In this document: one piece after another, positions 26,544 through 34,406 of the stretch
Layout of the letters: each line of letters opens with the position of its first letter
How positions within the stretch are numbered: the first letter of the stretch is position 1
From: DATKYQ01 sp964640665
GTDB taxonomy: Bacteria; Myxococcota; B64-G9
Length of the DNA stretch: 64,000 nt
Assembly (NCBI GenBank): GCA_964640665.1
Contig: CAZXHT010000005.1
Span: 62,001 to 126,000, forward strand
Reading direction: 5' to 3'
Notes under the pieces: generated by a model
Seen by the model: the letters and a program-made list of their open reading frames with translations, nothing else
Database searches by the model: none
What the model was told of the DNA's origin: nothing
Made by a program: the position numbers and the translations under genes

Positions 26544-28634
26544 TCAGTTCTTATCTTCTTCTTCGTCACCGGGTTTGTTGGCGGCGACGATCTTCTCGAC
26601 CAGTTGCTGGGGCACTTCCTGGTAGTGCGAGAATTCCACGGTGAAGCTGCCGCGCCCGCCGGTACGTGAATCTAGGTCGGGCGAGTACTTCAGGATCTCG
26701 GCCAGCGGCACCTGCGCCTGGATGATGCTGCGCTTGCCCTTGGTGTCCATGCCCTGCACACGCCCGCGCCGGCTGTTGAGGTCGCCGATGATGTCTCCCA
26801 TGTTCTCCTCGGGAACCACGACCTCCATGTCGTAAACCGGCTCGAGCATGACGGGGCGGGCGTTCTCCATGGCCGCCTTGAAGCCGATGGAAGCTGCGCG
26901 CTTGAAGGCCATCTCGGAGGAGTCGACATCGTGATAAGAGCCATCGTAGAGCGCCACCTTGATGTCGACCACCGGAAACCCGGCCAGCACACCCTTTCTC
27001 ATGGTCTCAACGACGCCCTTTTCCACCGCCGGGATGAACTGCCCGGGAACGACACCGCCCTTGATGCGGTTCTCGAACTCGAAGCCGCCGCCTCGCGGCT
27101 GTGGGCTGAGCGCGAGCCAAACGTCTCCGTACTGCCCGCGCCCGCCGGTTTGGCGCTTGTGCTTTCCACGCGCCTCGGCATTCTTGGTGATGGTCTCACG
27201 ATAGGCAACCTTGGGCGTCTCCAGGATGACGTCCACGCCGAAGCGCCTCTTCATCTTGCCCACTGCGATCTCGACGTGCTGAGCACCCATGCCCGAGAGC
27301 AGAAAATCCTGGGTGTCCTCGTGGCGACTCACCCGCAGGGTTGGGTCTTCGGCCAGCAGCCGGTTAAGGCAGGTTCCCAGCTTGTCCTCGTCGGCCTTGC
27401 TCTTGGGCTTGACTGCGTAAGAGATGGCCGGCGGAGGGATCTCTATGGCCGGAAACAGTAACGGGCTATTCTTGTCGCACAGGGTATTGCCGGTGGTGGT
27501 CTTCTTGAGTTTCAGAACTCCCACGATGTCGCCGGCGGAAGCCGCGCTGGTTTGCTCTTGCTTCTTGCCGCAAACAACCAGAAGCGAACCGATGCGCTCC
27601 TCGGAATCCGTATCGACGTTTTGCACCACGGTATCGCCGGTAATGGAACCCGAAAGGATTTTGAACAACGAGAGGTTGCCGCCCTGTGCATCGATGGTCT
27701 TGAAGACGAATGCCCAGAATGGTTGATCCTCGCTCCTGGCCCGCTCGGCCTCGCCGTCATCCGGCACGTGCCCCGTCAAGGGAGGCATCTCGTTGGGAGC
27801 CGGCAGGGACTGCGCGGAAAAGTCCATCAGCGGCTGGACGCCGACATTGTGAGTCGCGCTGCCGAAGAACACGGGAAACAGCAAGCCTTCACGCACGGCC
27901 TTGGCAAAACCCTCCGCCGTTTCCTTCACCGACAACTCGCCCGCCTCCAGGTACTTCTCGATCAAACCGTCGTCACTCTCGGCGATCTTTTCTATCAAGG
28001 CCTCCTTGGCCGTTGCCAGGCTAGCCTTCAAATCGTCGGGGACATCGACCGTCTTCATCCCGCCCGAAGAGTCCTTCTCGAAGAGGTAAGCCTTGGATGC
28101 CAGCACGTCCACCAAGCCTTCAAAATCGGCCTCGCGCCCGATGGGAAGCTGAACCGGGATGGCGTCGTTCGAAAGCCTCGCGCGAATCTCGGCCACGACC
28201 TTGTCGGGATCGGCGCGTTCGCGATCCATCTTGTTGACGTAAATGACCCGCGGGATACCGAGATCGGAGGCCCTCTCCCATACGCGCTCCGTCTGAACCT
28301 CGACGCCGTCGGGCGCGCTGACGACTACAATGGCGGCATCGGCGGCCGCCATGGAAAAACGAGTATCGAAAATGAAGTTTCCGTCGCCCGGTGTATCGAT
28401 GATGTTCAGCTTGTGCTTCTTCCATTCGACCACCCCGACCGAAGTGGCGATGGTCATCCCGCGATCCATCTCTTCCTGTTCGAAATCGAAGGTCGACGTC
28501 TTGCCGTCCACGCCGCCGAGTCGCGTCGTCGTCTTACCGTCGAACAGGTAAGCCTCGGCCAGGGAGGTCTTGCCGGAGCCCTTGTGACCGACAAATGCCA
28601 GATTGCGAATATCGTTTGCCTCGTATTTCTTCAT
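26544..28634 (-). CDS. elongation factor G-like GTPase (EF-G II type)
   Basis: This is a 696-residue protein with EF-G domain order and length. The start is the ATG at 28634 behind GGAGAG. Its G motifs are G1 GHKGSGKTSL, the switch I Thr in GMTIATS, G3 DTPGDGNF, G4 NKMD. Domains II-V are recognisable from the FKTIDAQGGNLSLFKILSG, RETITK, GGRGQYGDVWL and YDMEVVVPEENMGDIIGDLNSRRGRVQG blocks. The G3 motif departs from the family: canonical EF-G has DTPGH with the catalytic His, while here it is Asp. EF-G-like paralogues often vary at this position. It is therefore probably not the main translocase but an accessory EF-G. It lies between coaX and the helical-repeat gene. Confidence 0.88.
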   Translation of the reverse strand: MKKYEANDIRNLAFVGHKGSGKTSLAEAYLFDGKTTTRLGGVDGKTSTFDFEQEEMDRGMTIATSVGVVEWKKHKLNIIDTPGDGNFIFDTRFSMAAADAAIVVVSAPDGVEVQTERVWERASDLGIPRVIYVNKMDRERADPDKVVAEIRARLSNDAIPVQLPIGREADFEGLVDVLASKAYLFEKDSSGGMKTVDVPDDLKASLATAKEALIEKIAESDDGLIEKYLEAGELSVKETAEGFAKAVREGLLFPVFFGSATHNVGVQPLMDFSAQSLPAPNEMPPLTGHVPDDGEAERARSEDQPFWAFVFKTIDAQGGNLSLFKILSGSITGDTVVQNVDTDSEERIGSLLVVCGKKQEQTSAASAGDIVGVLKLKKTTTGNTLCDKNSPLLFPAIEIPPPAISYAVKPKSKADEDKLGTCLNRLLAEDPTLRVSRHEDTQDFLLSGMGAQHVEIAVGKMKRRFGVDVILETPKVAYRETITKNAEARGKHKRQTGGRGQYGDVWLALSPQPRGGGFEFENRIKGGVVPGQFIPAVEKGVVETMRKGVLAGFPVVDIKVALYDGSYHDVDSSEMAFKRAASIGFKAAMENARPVMLEPVYDMEVVVPEENMGDIIGDLNSRRGRVQGMDTKGKRSIIQAQVPLAEILKYSPDLDSRTGGRGSFTVEFSHYQEVPQQLVEKIVAANKPGDEEEDKN

Positions 28635-28693
28635 GCCACTCTCCAGAAGTGTATCTAAAAGGTTGCCAAATGTATTTCGCCCGGCCATGCCTG

Positions 28694-29473
28694 TCAAGGG
28701 GTTCCGGGCTTGCGGTTTCTCTCGTGGATTATCCTCAGTCCCTGCAGGGTCAGCAGGTTATCGACCTGGCGTATGTGCCGGGAGGCCGAGGCGATCAGCT
28801 TGCCCAGCCCGCCGGTGGCCAGCACGCGTACACCTTGGCCGAGTTCTTGCGACATTCGATCGATGATCTCGTCCACCATGCCGACGTAACCGTAGAACAG
28901 GCCCGATTGGATGCTGGCTACCGTGTCGCGGCCGATCACCGACTCGGGCTTGGCGAACTGGACCCGGGGCAGCTTGGATGCCGACTGGAACAGAGCCTCC
29001 ATGGAGATATTCAGGCCGGGGGCTATGGCGCCGCCCATGTACGATCCATCCGCCCCCAGGGCGTCGAAGGTAGTGGCCGTTCCGAAATCCACTAAAATCA
29101 ACGGCCCCGGGTACTTGTCCAGGGCGGCAACCGCGTTGACGATGCGGTCGGCGCCCACCTCCTTGGGATTGTCGTAGAGCACGCGGAGGCCCGTCTTTAT
29201 TCCCGGCCCGACCACCAGCGGCGTGATACTGCAATAGTCCTCGATCATGTGTACGATCTTCCATTCTACCTGGGGAACCACGCATGACAGTATGGCGTGC
29301 GTTACATCCTCGAAGCGCAACGAAGACATCGCCAGCAACTGTTGTAGCAGTGCAGCATACTCGTCCGAACTGCGCCCCGCCGCCGTGCCCAGCCTCCAGT
29401 TGCGTACCAGGCGTGTTTCTTCGAACATGCCGATGACGATATCGGTGTTGCCGACGTCGATTGCAAGCAACAT
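28694..29473 (-). CDS. coaX: type III pantothenate kinase
   Basis: This is a 259-residue enzyme of normal length that phosphorylates pantothenate, the first step of CoA synthesis. It has the ASKHA-fold phosphate loop AIDVGNTDIVIGMF at the start, then NPKEVGADRIVNAVAA, LVDFGTATTFDAL (phosphate 2 motif), GGAIAPGLNIS and VLATGGLGKLIA. The active-site Asp in GADR is present. Type III kinases are not inhibited by CoA. It begins 12 bases after the mscS stop and is followed by the EF-G-like gene, so it lies within a minus-strand operon. Together with coaBC at 12824 this window carries two CoA pathway genes. Confidence 0.95.
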   Translation of the reverse strand: MLLAIDVGNTDIVIGMFEETRLVRNWRLGTAAGRSSDEYAALLQQLLAMSSLRFEDVTHAILSCVVPQVEWKIVHMIEDYCSITPLVVGPGIKTGLRVLYDNPKEVGADRIVNAVAALDKYPGPLILVDFGTATTFDALGADGSYMGGAIAPGLNISMEALFQSASKLPRVQFAKPESVIGRDTVASIQSGLFYGYVGMVDEIIDRMSQELGQGVRVLATGGLGKLIASASRHIRQVDNLLTLQGLRIIHERNRKPGTP

Positions 29474-29485
29474 CCCGGCCTCCCG

Positions 29486-30633
29486 TCAAGCTTCCCGCTT
29501 GAGATAAACTGTCTGGGAAGGAAAGGCTATCTCCAGTCCGAGTGCATCGAGGCGGCGCATAATCTCAAGATTGACCCGCTGGCGGGAATCGAGATACTCG
29601 GCCCAGACCTTGGTGCGGGTGAAATAATAGATGAAGATATCCAGGCTCGACGCGCCGAAATCGGTGAAGTTGACCAACCAGTAGCCCTGGTCCACGTCTG
29701 GGTGGTTTTTCAAGATCTCGCGGATGGCCTCGACTGCCTGCTGCATCTGATCGGCCGAGGTGTCATAGGTAACGCCGATAGTCATACTGACCCGCCTGAT
29801 CGGGCGGGCATCCATATTTTCGATTATCGAGTCGGCTAGCTTGGAGTTGGGGATGGTGACCAGCGTCTTTTCGAAGGTCCGGATGCGGGTCGAGCGGAAG
29901 CCGACATCCTCGACCGTGCCCTCGGCGCCGCCTGCTTTTATCCAGTCGCCGATGTGGAAAGGCCGGTCGGCGAAGATCGTCACCGAGCCGAACATGTTGG
30001 CCAGAGAGTCCTTGGCGGCCAGGGCGAAAGCCAGGCCGCCGAGCCCCAATCCGGCCAGTAGCGAGCTGGCCGAATAACCCATGTTCTGGATGATCATCAC
30101 GAAGGCGACGACGAAGACGATCACCCGCACGGCCTTGCGGACGATGGGCACGAGCTGATCGTCGAGCTTGGTTTCGGTTCCGGCCGTGAAACGCGTCATG
30201 TACATCTCGAGGATGCTGGTCGCCGACGAGAGGAACCAGGCGCCGTCGATGATCAAAAGGCTGGTAAACAAGGCGCGGATGAAGCGCGGCGTCGCCGACC
30301 GGCTGTTCGTGGGCAAGCTCCTCNNNNNNNNNNGGCGCGGATGAAGCGCGGCAGGTCGAACGGATCTTCGGGCAGCGTCAAGATCTGAAACGCCAAGTAT
30401 ACGCCCACGACATACACCAAGAAAATCGCCGGCGATCGAAACGCCTTGAGCAACCTGTCGTCAAGCTCAGACTTCGAGCGCTGGGTGAACTTCTTCAACC
30501 AGACATCGACCAGATGCTTGACGATGATCTTGACAACCAGCGCCGCGATGATGACCAGGGCAAATCCAACGTATTGCCAAAGAGAGTTTCCGAGAAACGT
30601 CTTGTCCAACGTTTGCTGCAGCGTCTCCAGCAT
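29486..30633 (-). CDS. MscS-family mechanosensitive channel, interrupted by a 10-N gap
   Basis: The N-terminal part reads from the ATG at 30633 (behind AAGGAGG) to 30334 and ends in LPRFIRA; the C-terminal part runs from the gap at 30323 to 29486. Membrane segments are at GFALVIIAALVVKIIV, IFLVYVVGVYLAFQI, LFTSLLIIDGAWFLS and VIVFVVAFVMIIQN, then the pore helix SSLLAGLGLGGLAFALAAKD and the MscS beta domain (GDWIKAGGAEGTVEDVGFRSTRIRTFE; VTIPNSKLADSIIENM). This is the usual structure for a small MscS of about 370 residues. The segment PRFIRA occurs on both sides of the gap, so the join is very probably an assembly artefact and the real gene is intact. Confidence 0.88.
30324..30333. other. assembly gap (10 N) inside mscS-type gene
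   Basis: Ten N split the channel gene. The 18 bases GGCGCGGATGAAGCGCGG occur both 43 bases before the gap and directly after it, which points to two contig ends that overlap but were not merged. Confidence 0.95.
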
Positions 30634-30661
30634 GAACACCTCCTTGGTAGTAAGCACAAAG

Positions 30662-30690
30662 AAAATAGCCGAGCCGGCCGCATAGATCAA
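30662..30690 (-). promoter_or_regulatory. probable sigma-70-type promoter of mscS-coaX operon
   Basis: On the minus strand, TTGATC (30690-30685) and TATTTT (30667-30662) are separated by 17 bp. Transcription would start near 30655, about 22 bases before the mscS-type ATG, and could serve the whole run down to 25403. Confidence 0.5.
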
Positions 30691-30776
30691 CTCCCTTCTC
30701 GGCCGCCGACGTTATTGTGCCCGAGGCGGTCCTGTGACATACTTATTAAACGTATGAAATTATTGCTGGAGATCGG

Positions 30777-31712
30777 GTGAAGGCTAAGGCCAACATCATG
30801 GTGGTGGACGACGATCATAGCGTCCTGGAACACTTCGACAAGCTGCTCAGACAGGAGGGATACGCGGTTACCCGCGCCGATGATGGCCGCCGGGCGCTGT
30901 CCCTGGTTCGCGATAACCCTCCCGATCTGGTTTTACTCGACGTCATCATGCCCGGAATGAACGGTCTCGAAGTGTGCCGCATTCTCAAGGCGCGCAAGGA
31001 CGGCCGTTTTCTACCGGTCATCATCCTGACATCCAAGGGCGACATGGAGAGCCGGGTTGAAGGGCTGCGGCTCGGGGCCGATGACTACATGACCAAGCCG
31101 GCCGATCCCCGCGAACTGCTGGCCCGCATCGAGGCCCTGCTGCGCATCAAGGAGCTACAGGACAGGATTGCCGGTTCGCTCAGCGAGGCCGAGGACAAGT
31201 CGGTGATCGACCAGGCGACCGGCCTGTACAACGAACGCTACCTCGAAAAGCGCATCCAGGACGAGTTCAAGCGCGCCGAGCGGTACTCAGAGCCGCTTTC
31301 GTGCATCGCGGTCCAACTGGACAAAGACGACCCGCGCGGCATCGACGACGAGGTAATCAAACAGGTCGCGGAGATCCTGCGCGGCGGCGTCCGCGAATTC
31401 GACATCGTGGTACGCAGCGCTCCCGGGCGCTTAACGATCCTGCTGCCCCGGACGCACTTCACCGGCTCGCTCTCGGTCGCCACCCGCATCTGGCAACGAC
31501 TGAAGGCAAAGGCATTCGTCGCCGCCGGCAAGCACGTCGAAATCAACATCGGCATCGGCGTCTCGTTCTTTCCCAACAAGGGAGTTACCTCGGCGGACAC
31601 CCTCCTCGAGCAAGTCGACCAGGCCGTCCGCAAGGCCCGCGGGGCCGGTTCGAACCAGATCTGCCTCTTCCAGCACACCACCTACTTCTACCGGCCGGAC
31701 ATGAAAAGATAG
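30777..31712 (+). CDS. response regulator with degenerate GGDEF domain (PleD-like)
   Basis: This is a 311-residue protein from the GTG at 30777. The receiver is complete: acidic residues D11-D13, phospho-acceptor D55 (LVLLDVIMPGMNG), Thr in LTSKGD and Lys in MTKPAD. The second domain begins with the DQATGLYNERYLEKRI pattern of diguanylate cyclases (D-x-L-T-G-L-x-N-R). However, the signature loop that should read GGDEF is replaced by APGRL (RSAPGRLTILLP), so it should not make c-di-GMP. The rest of the fold continues to the end (INIGIGVSFFPNKG; LLEQVDQAVRKARGAGSNQI). It may act as a c-di-GMP-independent output or binding domain. It is divergent from the mscS-type gene. Confidence 0.88.
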   Translation: MKAKANIMVVDDDHSVLEHFDKLLRQEGYAVTRADDGRRALSLVRDNPPDLVLLDVIMPGMNGLEVCRILKARKDGRFLPVIILTSKGDMESRVEGLRLGADDYMTKPADPRELLARIEALLRIKELQDRIAGSLSEAEDKSVIDQATGLYNERYLEKRIQDEFKRAERYSEPLSCIAVQLDKDDPRGIDDEVIKQVAEILRGGVREFDIVVRSAPGRLTILLPRTHFTGSLSVATRIWQRLKAKAFVAAGKHVEINIGIGVSFFPNKGVTSADTLLEQVDQAVRKARGAGSNQICLFQHTTYFYRPDMKR

Positions 31713-31725
31713 GCCCAACGGGCGC

Positions 31726-32115
31726 TCAGAGGGGATCGAGGTAGTATATCCCTCCGGGCAGGCGCGCCATTGGCAACATCCTGATGGCGCTCGAGCGCGG
31801 GCCGCGCATCAGACGGGATAGAGCCTTCCAGAAGCCGATAAGCGACTGGCGGGACATGGCTCTGATGGCGTAGGTGGAACACGACGGGCGGTGCATGCAG
31901 CGCGAGCCGTCCATGCGCGTAAGCAGTTTTGACCACAGGCCGAAGGCCAGGACGAAGGGCGAAGACGAGCGTGCCGGCTGATTTACGCCGCGTGTCGCTG
32001 TTTTTTTCAGGCCGATCAGCGGGTGGCGCGCATCCGCCGACCAGGGGCCGAAGCCTGCGGCCGGGACGCTCGCTGCAAGCAGGCAAAGCAGGCAGGCCAG
32101 CGCCGCCGTTTTCAT
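31726..32115 (-). CDS. YidD-like protein with signal peptide
   Basis: This is a 129-residue protein. A hydrophobic signal (MKTAALACLLCLLAASVPAAG) precedes a linker and then the YidD core: CMHRPSCSTYAIRAMSRQSLIGFWKALSRLMRG, matching the family pattern C-x-P-x-C-S-x-Y-A and the helix that follows. YidD proteins assist membrane protein insertion with YidC and normally have no cleavable signal and about 70-90 residues, so this is a longer, secreted variant. The ATG overlaps the stop of the rarA gene by four bases (ATGA), so the two are translationally coupled. The tail LPGGIYYLDPL is not part of the family. Confidence 0.7.
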   Translation of the reverse strand: MKTAALACLLCLLAASVPAAGFGPWSADARHPLIGLKKTATRGVNQPARSSSPFVLAFGLWSKLLTRMDGSRCMHRPSCSTYAIRAMSRQSLIGFWKALSRLMRGPRSSAIRMLPMARLPGGIYYLDPL

Positions 32116-33458
32116 TCGTCTTCCTCGTCCGTGGATTTATCTTGCGCCGCCATGCGCCCGGCAATCGTCTTCTCGTAGCCGTTTTCCGAGGGAGAGTAGT
32201 AAATCCTGCCCTTGAGTTCGTCCGGCAGGTAGTTCTCCCTTAGGTAGTGGCCCTCGAAGTTGTGCGGGTAACGATAGTCGCGCCCGTAGCCCAGGTTGCG
32301 CATCAGGCCGGTCGGGGCGTTTCGCAGGTGCAGCGGCACCGGCAGCGCCCCGTGTTCGCGGACGTCCTTGCGGGCGCGTGTGTAGGCGACCAAGGCACTA
32401 TTGCTCTTGGGAGCGCAGGCCAAGTAACAGACCGCCCCGGAGAGATTCAGCGCCGACTCCGGCAGGCCGACCATCTCGTGGGCAGCCAGAGCCGCGCAGG
32501 CTACCTGTAGCGCCTGTGGATCGGCACAGCCTATGTCCTCGGAGGCGAAAATGATCATCCGGCGCAGGATGAAGCGCGGATCCTCGCCGGCCTCGAGCAT
32601 GCGCGTCATCCAGTAGACCGCGGCGTGCGCATCCGAACCGCGCAGGCTCTTGATGAAGGCCGAGACGACGTTGTAGTGCTCTTCCCCGGAGCGATCGTAG
32701 AGCAGGGCGCGATGCTGCACGGCCTCTTCGACTACCCGGGTGTCGATCTCGGCACCAGCCTCTCCCGCCAGATAGTCGGCGGCCGCCTCAATGATGTTCA
32801 GCGCCCGACGAGCGTCTCCTTGAGCCGCGCGGCAAATGTCATCCAGCGCGCCCTCGGCGAGCGTTAACCCACGTTCTCCCAGGCCGCGCTTCGAGTCCGC
32901 AAGAGCCCGGCGGACGATGACCGCCAGGTGCTCGTCGGCAAGCGGCCGCAGCACGAACACCTTGCTGCGCGAAAGAAGCGCCGCGATGACCTCGAAAGAA
33001 GGGTTTTCGGTGGTGGCGCCGATCAGCGTGACCGTGCCCCTCTCGACGTGCGGCAACAAACTGTCCTGCTGGGCTTTATTCATGCGGTGGATCTCGTCGA
33101 TGAACAGAATGGTGCGCTTGCTGTAGGCGTCGCGGCGCGCCGCTGCCTGCTTGACTATTTCGCGTATCTCGCGCACCCCGGCCAGTACCGCGGAGAAGGG
33201 CACGAACTCGGCGCCCGTGGTGCGCGCGATCACCGAGGCCAGGGCGGTCTTGCCGCAACCAGGCGGGCCCCAGAGGATCATCGACGACAGTTTGTCTTGG
33301 CGAATGGCCTGCAGCAGTAAGCGGCCCTCGCCCAGAATCTCATCCTGGCCGACGAACTCTTCAAGACTACGCGGACGCATGCGCTCGGCCAACGGAGCGT
33401 GGCGTTGCTCACGTTCGGCCTGCGCGCTGAACAGGTCACCGCTTCTCATCGGCTTCAT
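32112..33458 (-). CDS. rarA: replication-associated recombination ATPase RarA (MgsA/WRNIP1 family)
   Basis: This is a 448-residue AAA+ protein. It has the N-terminal signature PLAERMRPRSLEEFVGQDEIL, Walker A GPPGCGKT, Walker B TILFIDEIHRMNK, sensor 1 LIGATTENPSF, then the RarA-specific region (AFIKSLRGSDAHAAVYWMTRML, FASEDIGCADPQAL) and the C-terminal NAPTGLMRNLGYGRDYRYPHN and YYSPSENGYE blocks. It acts at stalled replication forks. The start is ATG 33458 or 33449; the open frame upstream of these lacks any family match. It is divergent from nadK and coupled to the YidD-like gene. Confidence 0.95.
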   Translation of the reverse strand: MKPMRSGDLFSAQAEREQRHAPLAERMRPRSLEEFVGQDEILGEGRLLLQAIRQDKLSSMILWGPPGCGKTALASVIARTTGAEFVPFSAVLAGVREIREIVKQAAARRDAYSKRTILFIDEIHRMNKAQQDSLLPHVERGTVTLIGATTENPSFEVIAALLSRSKVFVLRPLADEHLAVIVRRALADSKRGLGERGLTLAEGALDDICRAAQGDARRALNIIEAAADYLAGEAGAEIDTRVVEEAVQHRALLYDRSGEEHYNVVSAFIKSLRGSDAHAAVYWMTRMLEAGEDPRFILRRMIIFASEDIGCADPQALQVACAALAAHEMVGLPESALNLSGAVCYLACAPKSNSALVAYTRARKDVREHGALPVPLHLRNAPTGLMRNLGYGRDYRYPHNFEGHYLRENYLPDELKGRIYYSPSENGYEKTIAGRMAAQDKSTDEEDE

Positions 33459-33547
33459 ACTATGCAAGCCGCCGAGCGCTGGCAAGCACTCTGGTAACGT
33501 ACTAGGCTTTATGGTAAGAAAATGTCTGAATGTAATAGGGGAACCCG

Positions 33548-34399
33548 ATGTCGAGCGTGGGAATATTCGGAAAGCGCAAGCACCCCGACGTAATCGCCGT
33601 GGCAGCAACCCTTGCCCGTCTGGCCAACGAACGGGGCTGGCGGGTGCTTGCCGAGTCAACGCTGGAAGACGGCCTTGACGGCGTCAGGCTGCTACAAGCC
33701 GCCGAGGTAGCCGCACAGGCGGATCTGGTGGTGGTGCTCGGTGGTGACGGCACCATGATCAGGGTGGTTCACCTGCTGGACAACCGCCAGGTGCCAATCT
33801 TCGGCGTCAACCTCGGGTTTCTCGGCTACATGACCGAGTTCACCGTTGAAGAAGCTGCAGAACAATTCTCGCGCGTGCTTGCCGGCGACTATTGCACCTA
33901 CCGCAGGGCACGCCTGGCGGCGGAGCTGTCCCGCGGCGGCGCGACGGTGGCTTCGGCCAAGGTGCTCAACGACGTGGTCGTCAATATGAGCGGCATGAGC
34001 CGCATCATCGAGATCCGGGCGGAGATCGACGGCATCGAGTTGACCACCTACCGGGCCGACGGGTTGATCGTCTCCACTCCCACTGGCTCGACCGCCTACT
34101 CGCTCTCGGCCGGAGGGCCGATAGTCGCCCCGGGAGTGATGGCCATCCTGGTCACTCCCATCTGCCCGCATACCTTGAGCATGCGACCCCTGGTGGTGCA
34201 GGCCGACTGCAAGATCCGTCTCAAGCTCGATCGACTCACCGAACCGGCGCAGGTAACCTTCGACGGACAGCATTCCGTGGCAGCCGAACCGGGAGATCGG
34301 CTGCTGATCGAAAAGGCACCCGGTCATATCTTCATGGCAACCCCCCCGCGCAACTACTTCGAGATTCTGAGAGCCAAGCTGAAGTGGGGACAATCCTGA
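33548..34399 (+). CDS. nadK: NAD kinase
   Basis: This is a 283-residue protein of normal length, converting NAD to NADP with ATP. It has the diphosphate motif LVVVLGGDGTMIR, the loop GVNLGFLGYMTEF, NDVVVNMSGMSRIIEI, the catalytic region YRADGLIVSTPTGSTAYSLSAGGPIV and LVTPICPHTLSMRPLVV. The ATG at 33548 follows AGGGGAACCCG. recN begins 7 bases after the stop, a frequent nadK-recN arrangement. Confidence 0.97.
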   Translation: MSSVGIFGKRKHPDVIAVAATLARLANERGWRVLAESTLEDGLDGVRLLQAAEVAAQADLVVVLGGDGTMIRVVHLLDNRQVPIFGVNLGFLGYMTEFTVEEAAEQFSRVLAGDYCTYRRARLAAELSRGGATVASAKVLNDVVVNMSGMSRIIEIRAEIDGIELTTYRADGLIVSTPTGSTAYSLSAGGPIVAPGVMAILVTPICPHTLSMRPLVVQADCKIRLKLDRLTEPAQVTFDGQHSVAAEPGDRLLIEKAPGHIFMATPPRNYFEILRAKLKWGQS

Positions 34400-34406
34400 G
34401 GCCGCC

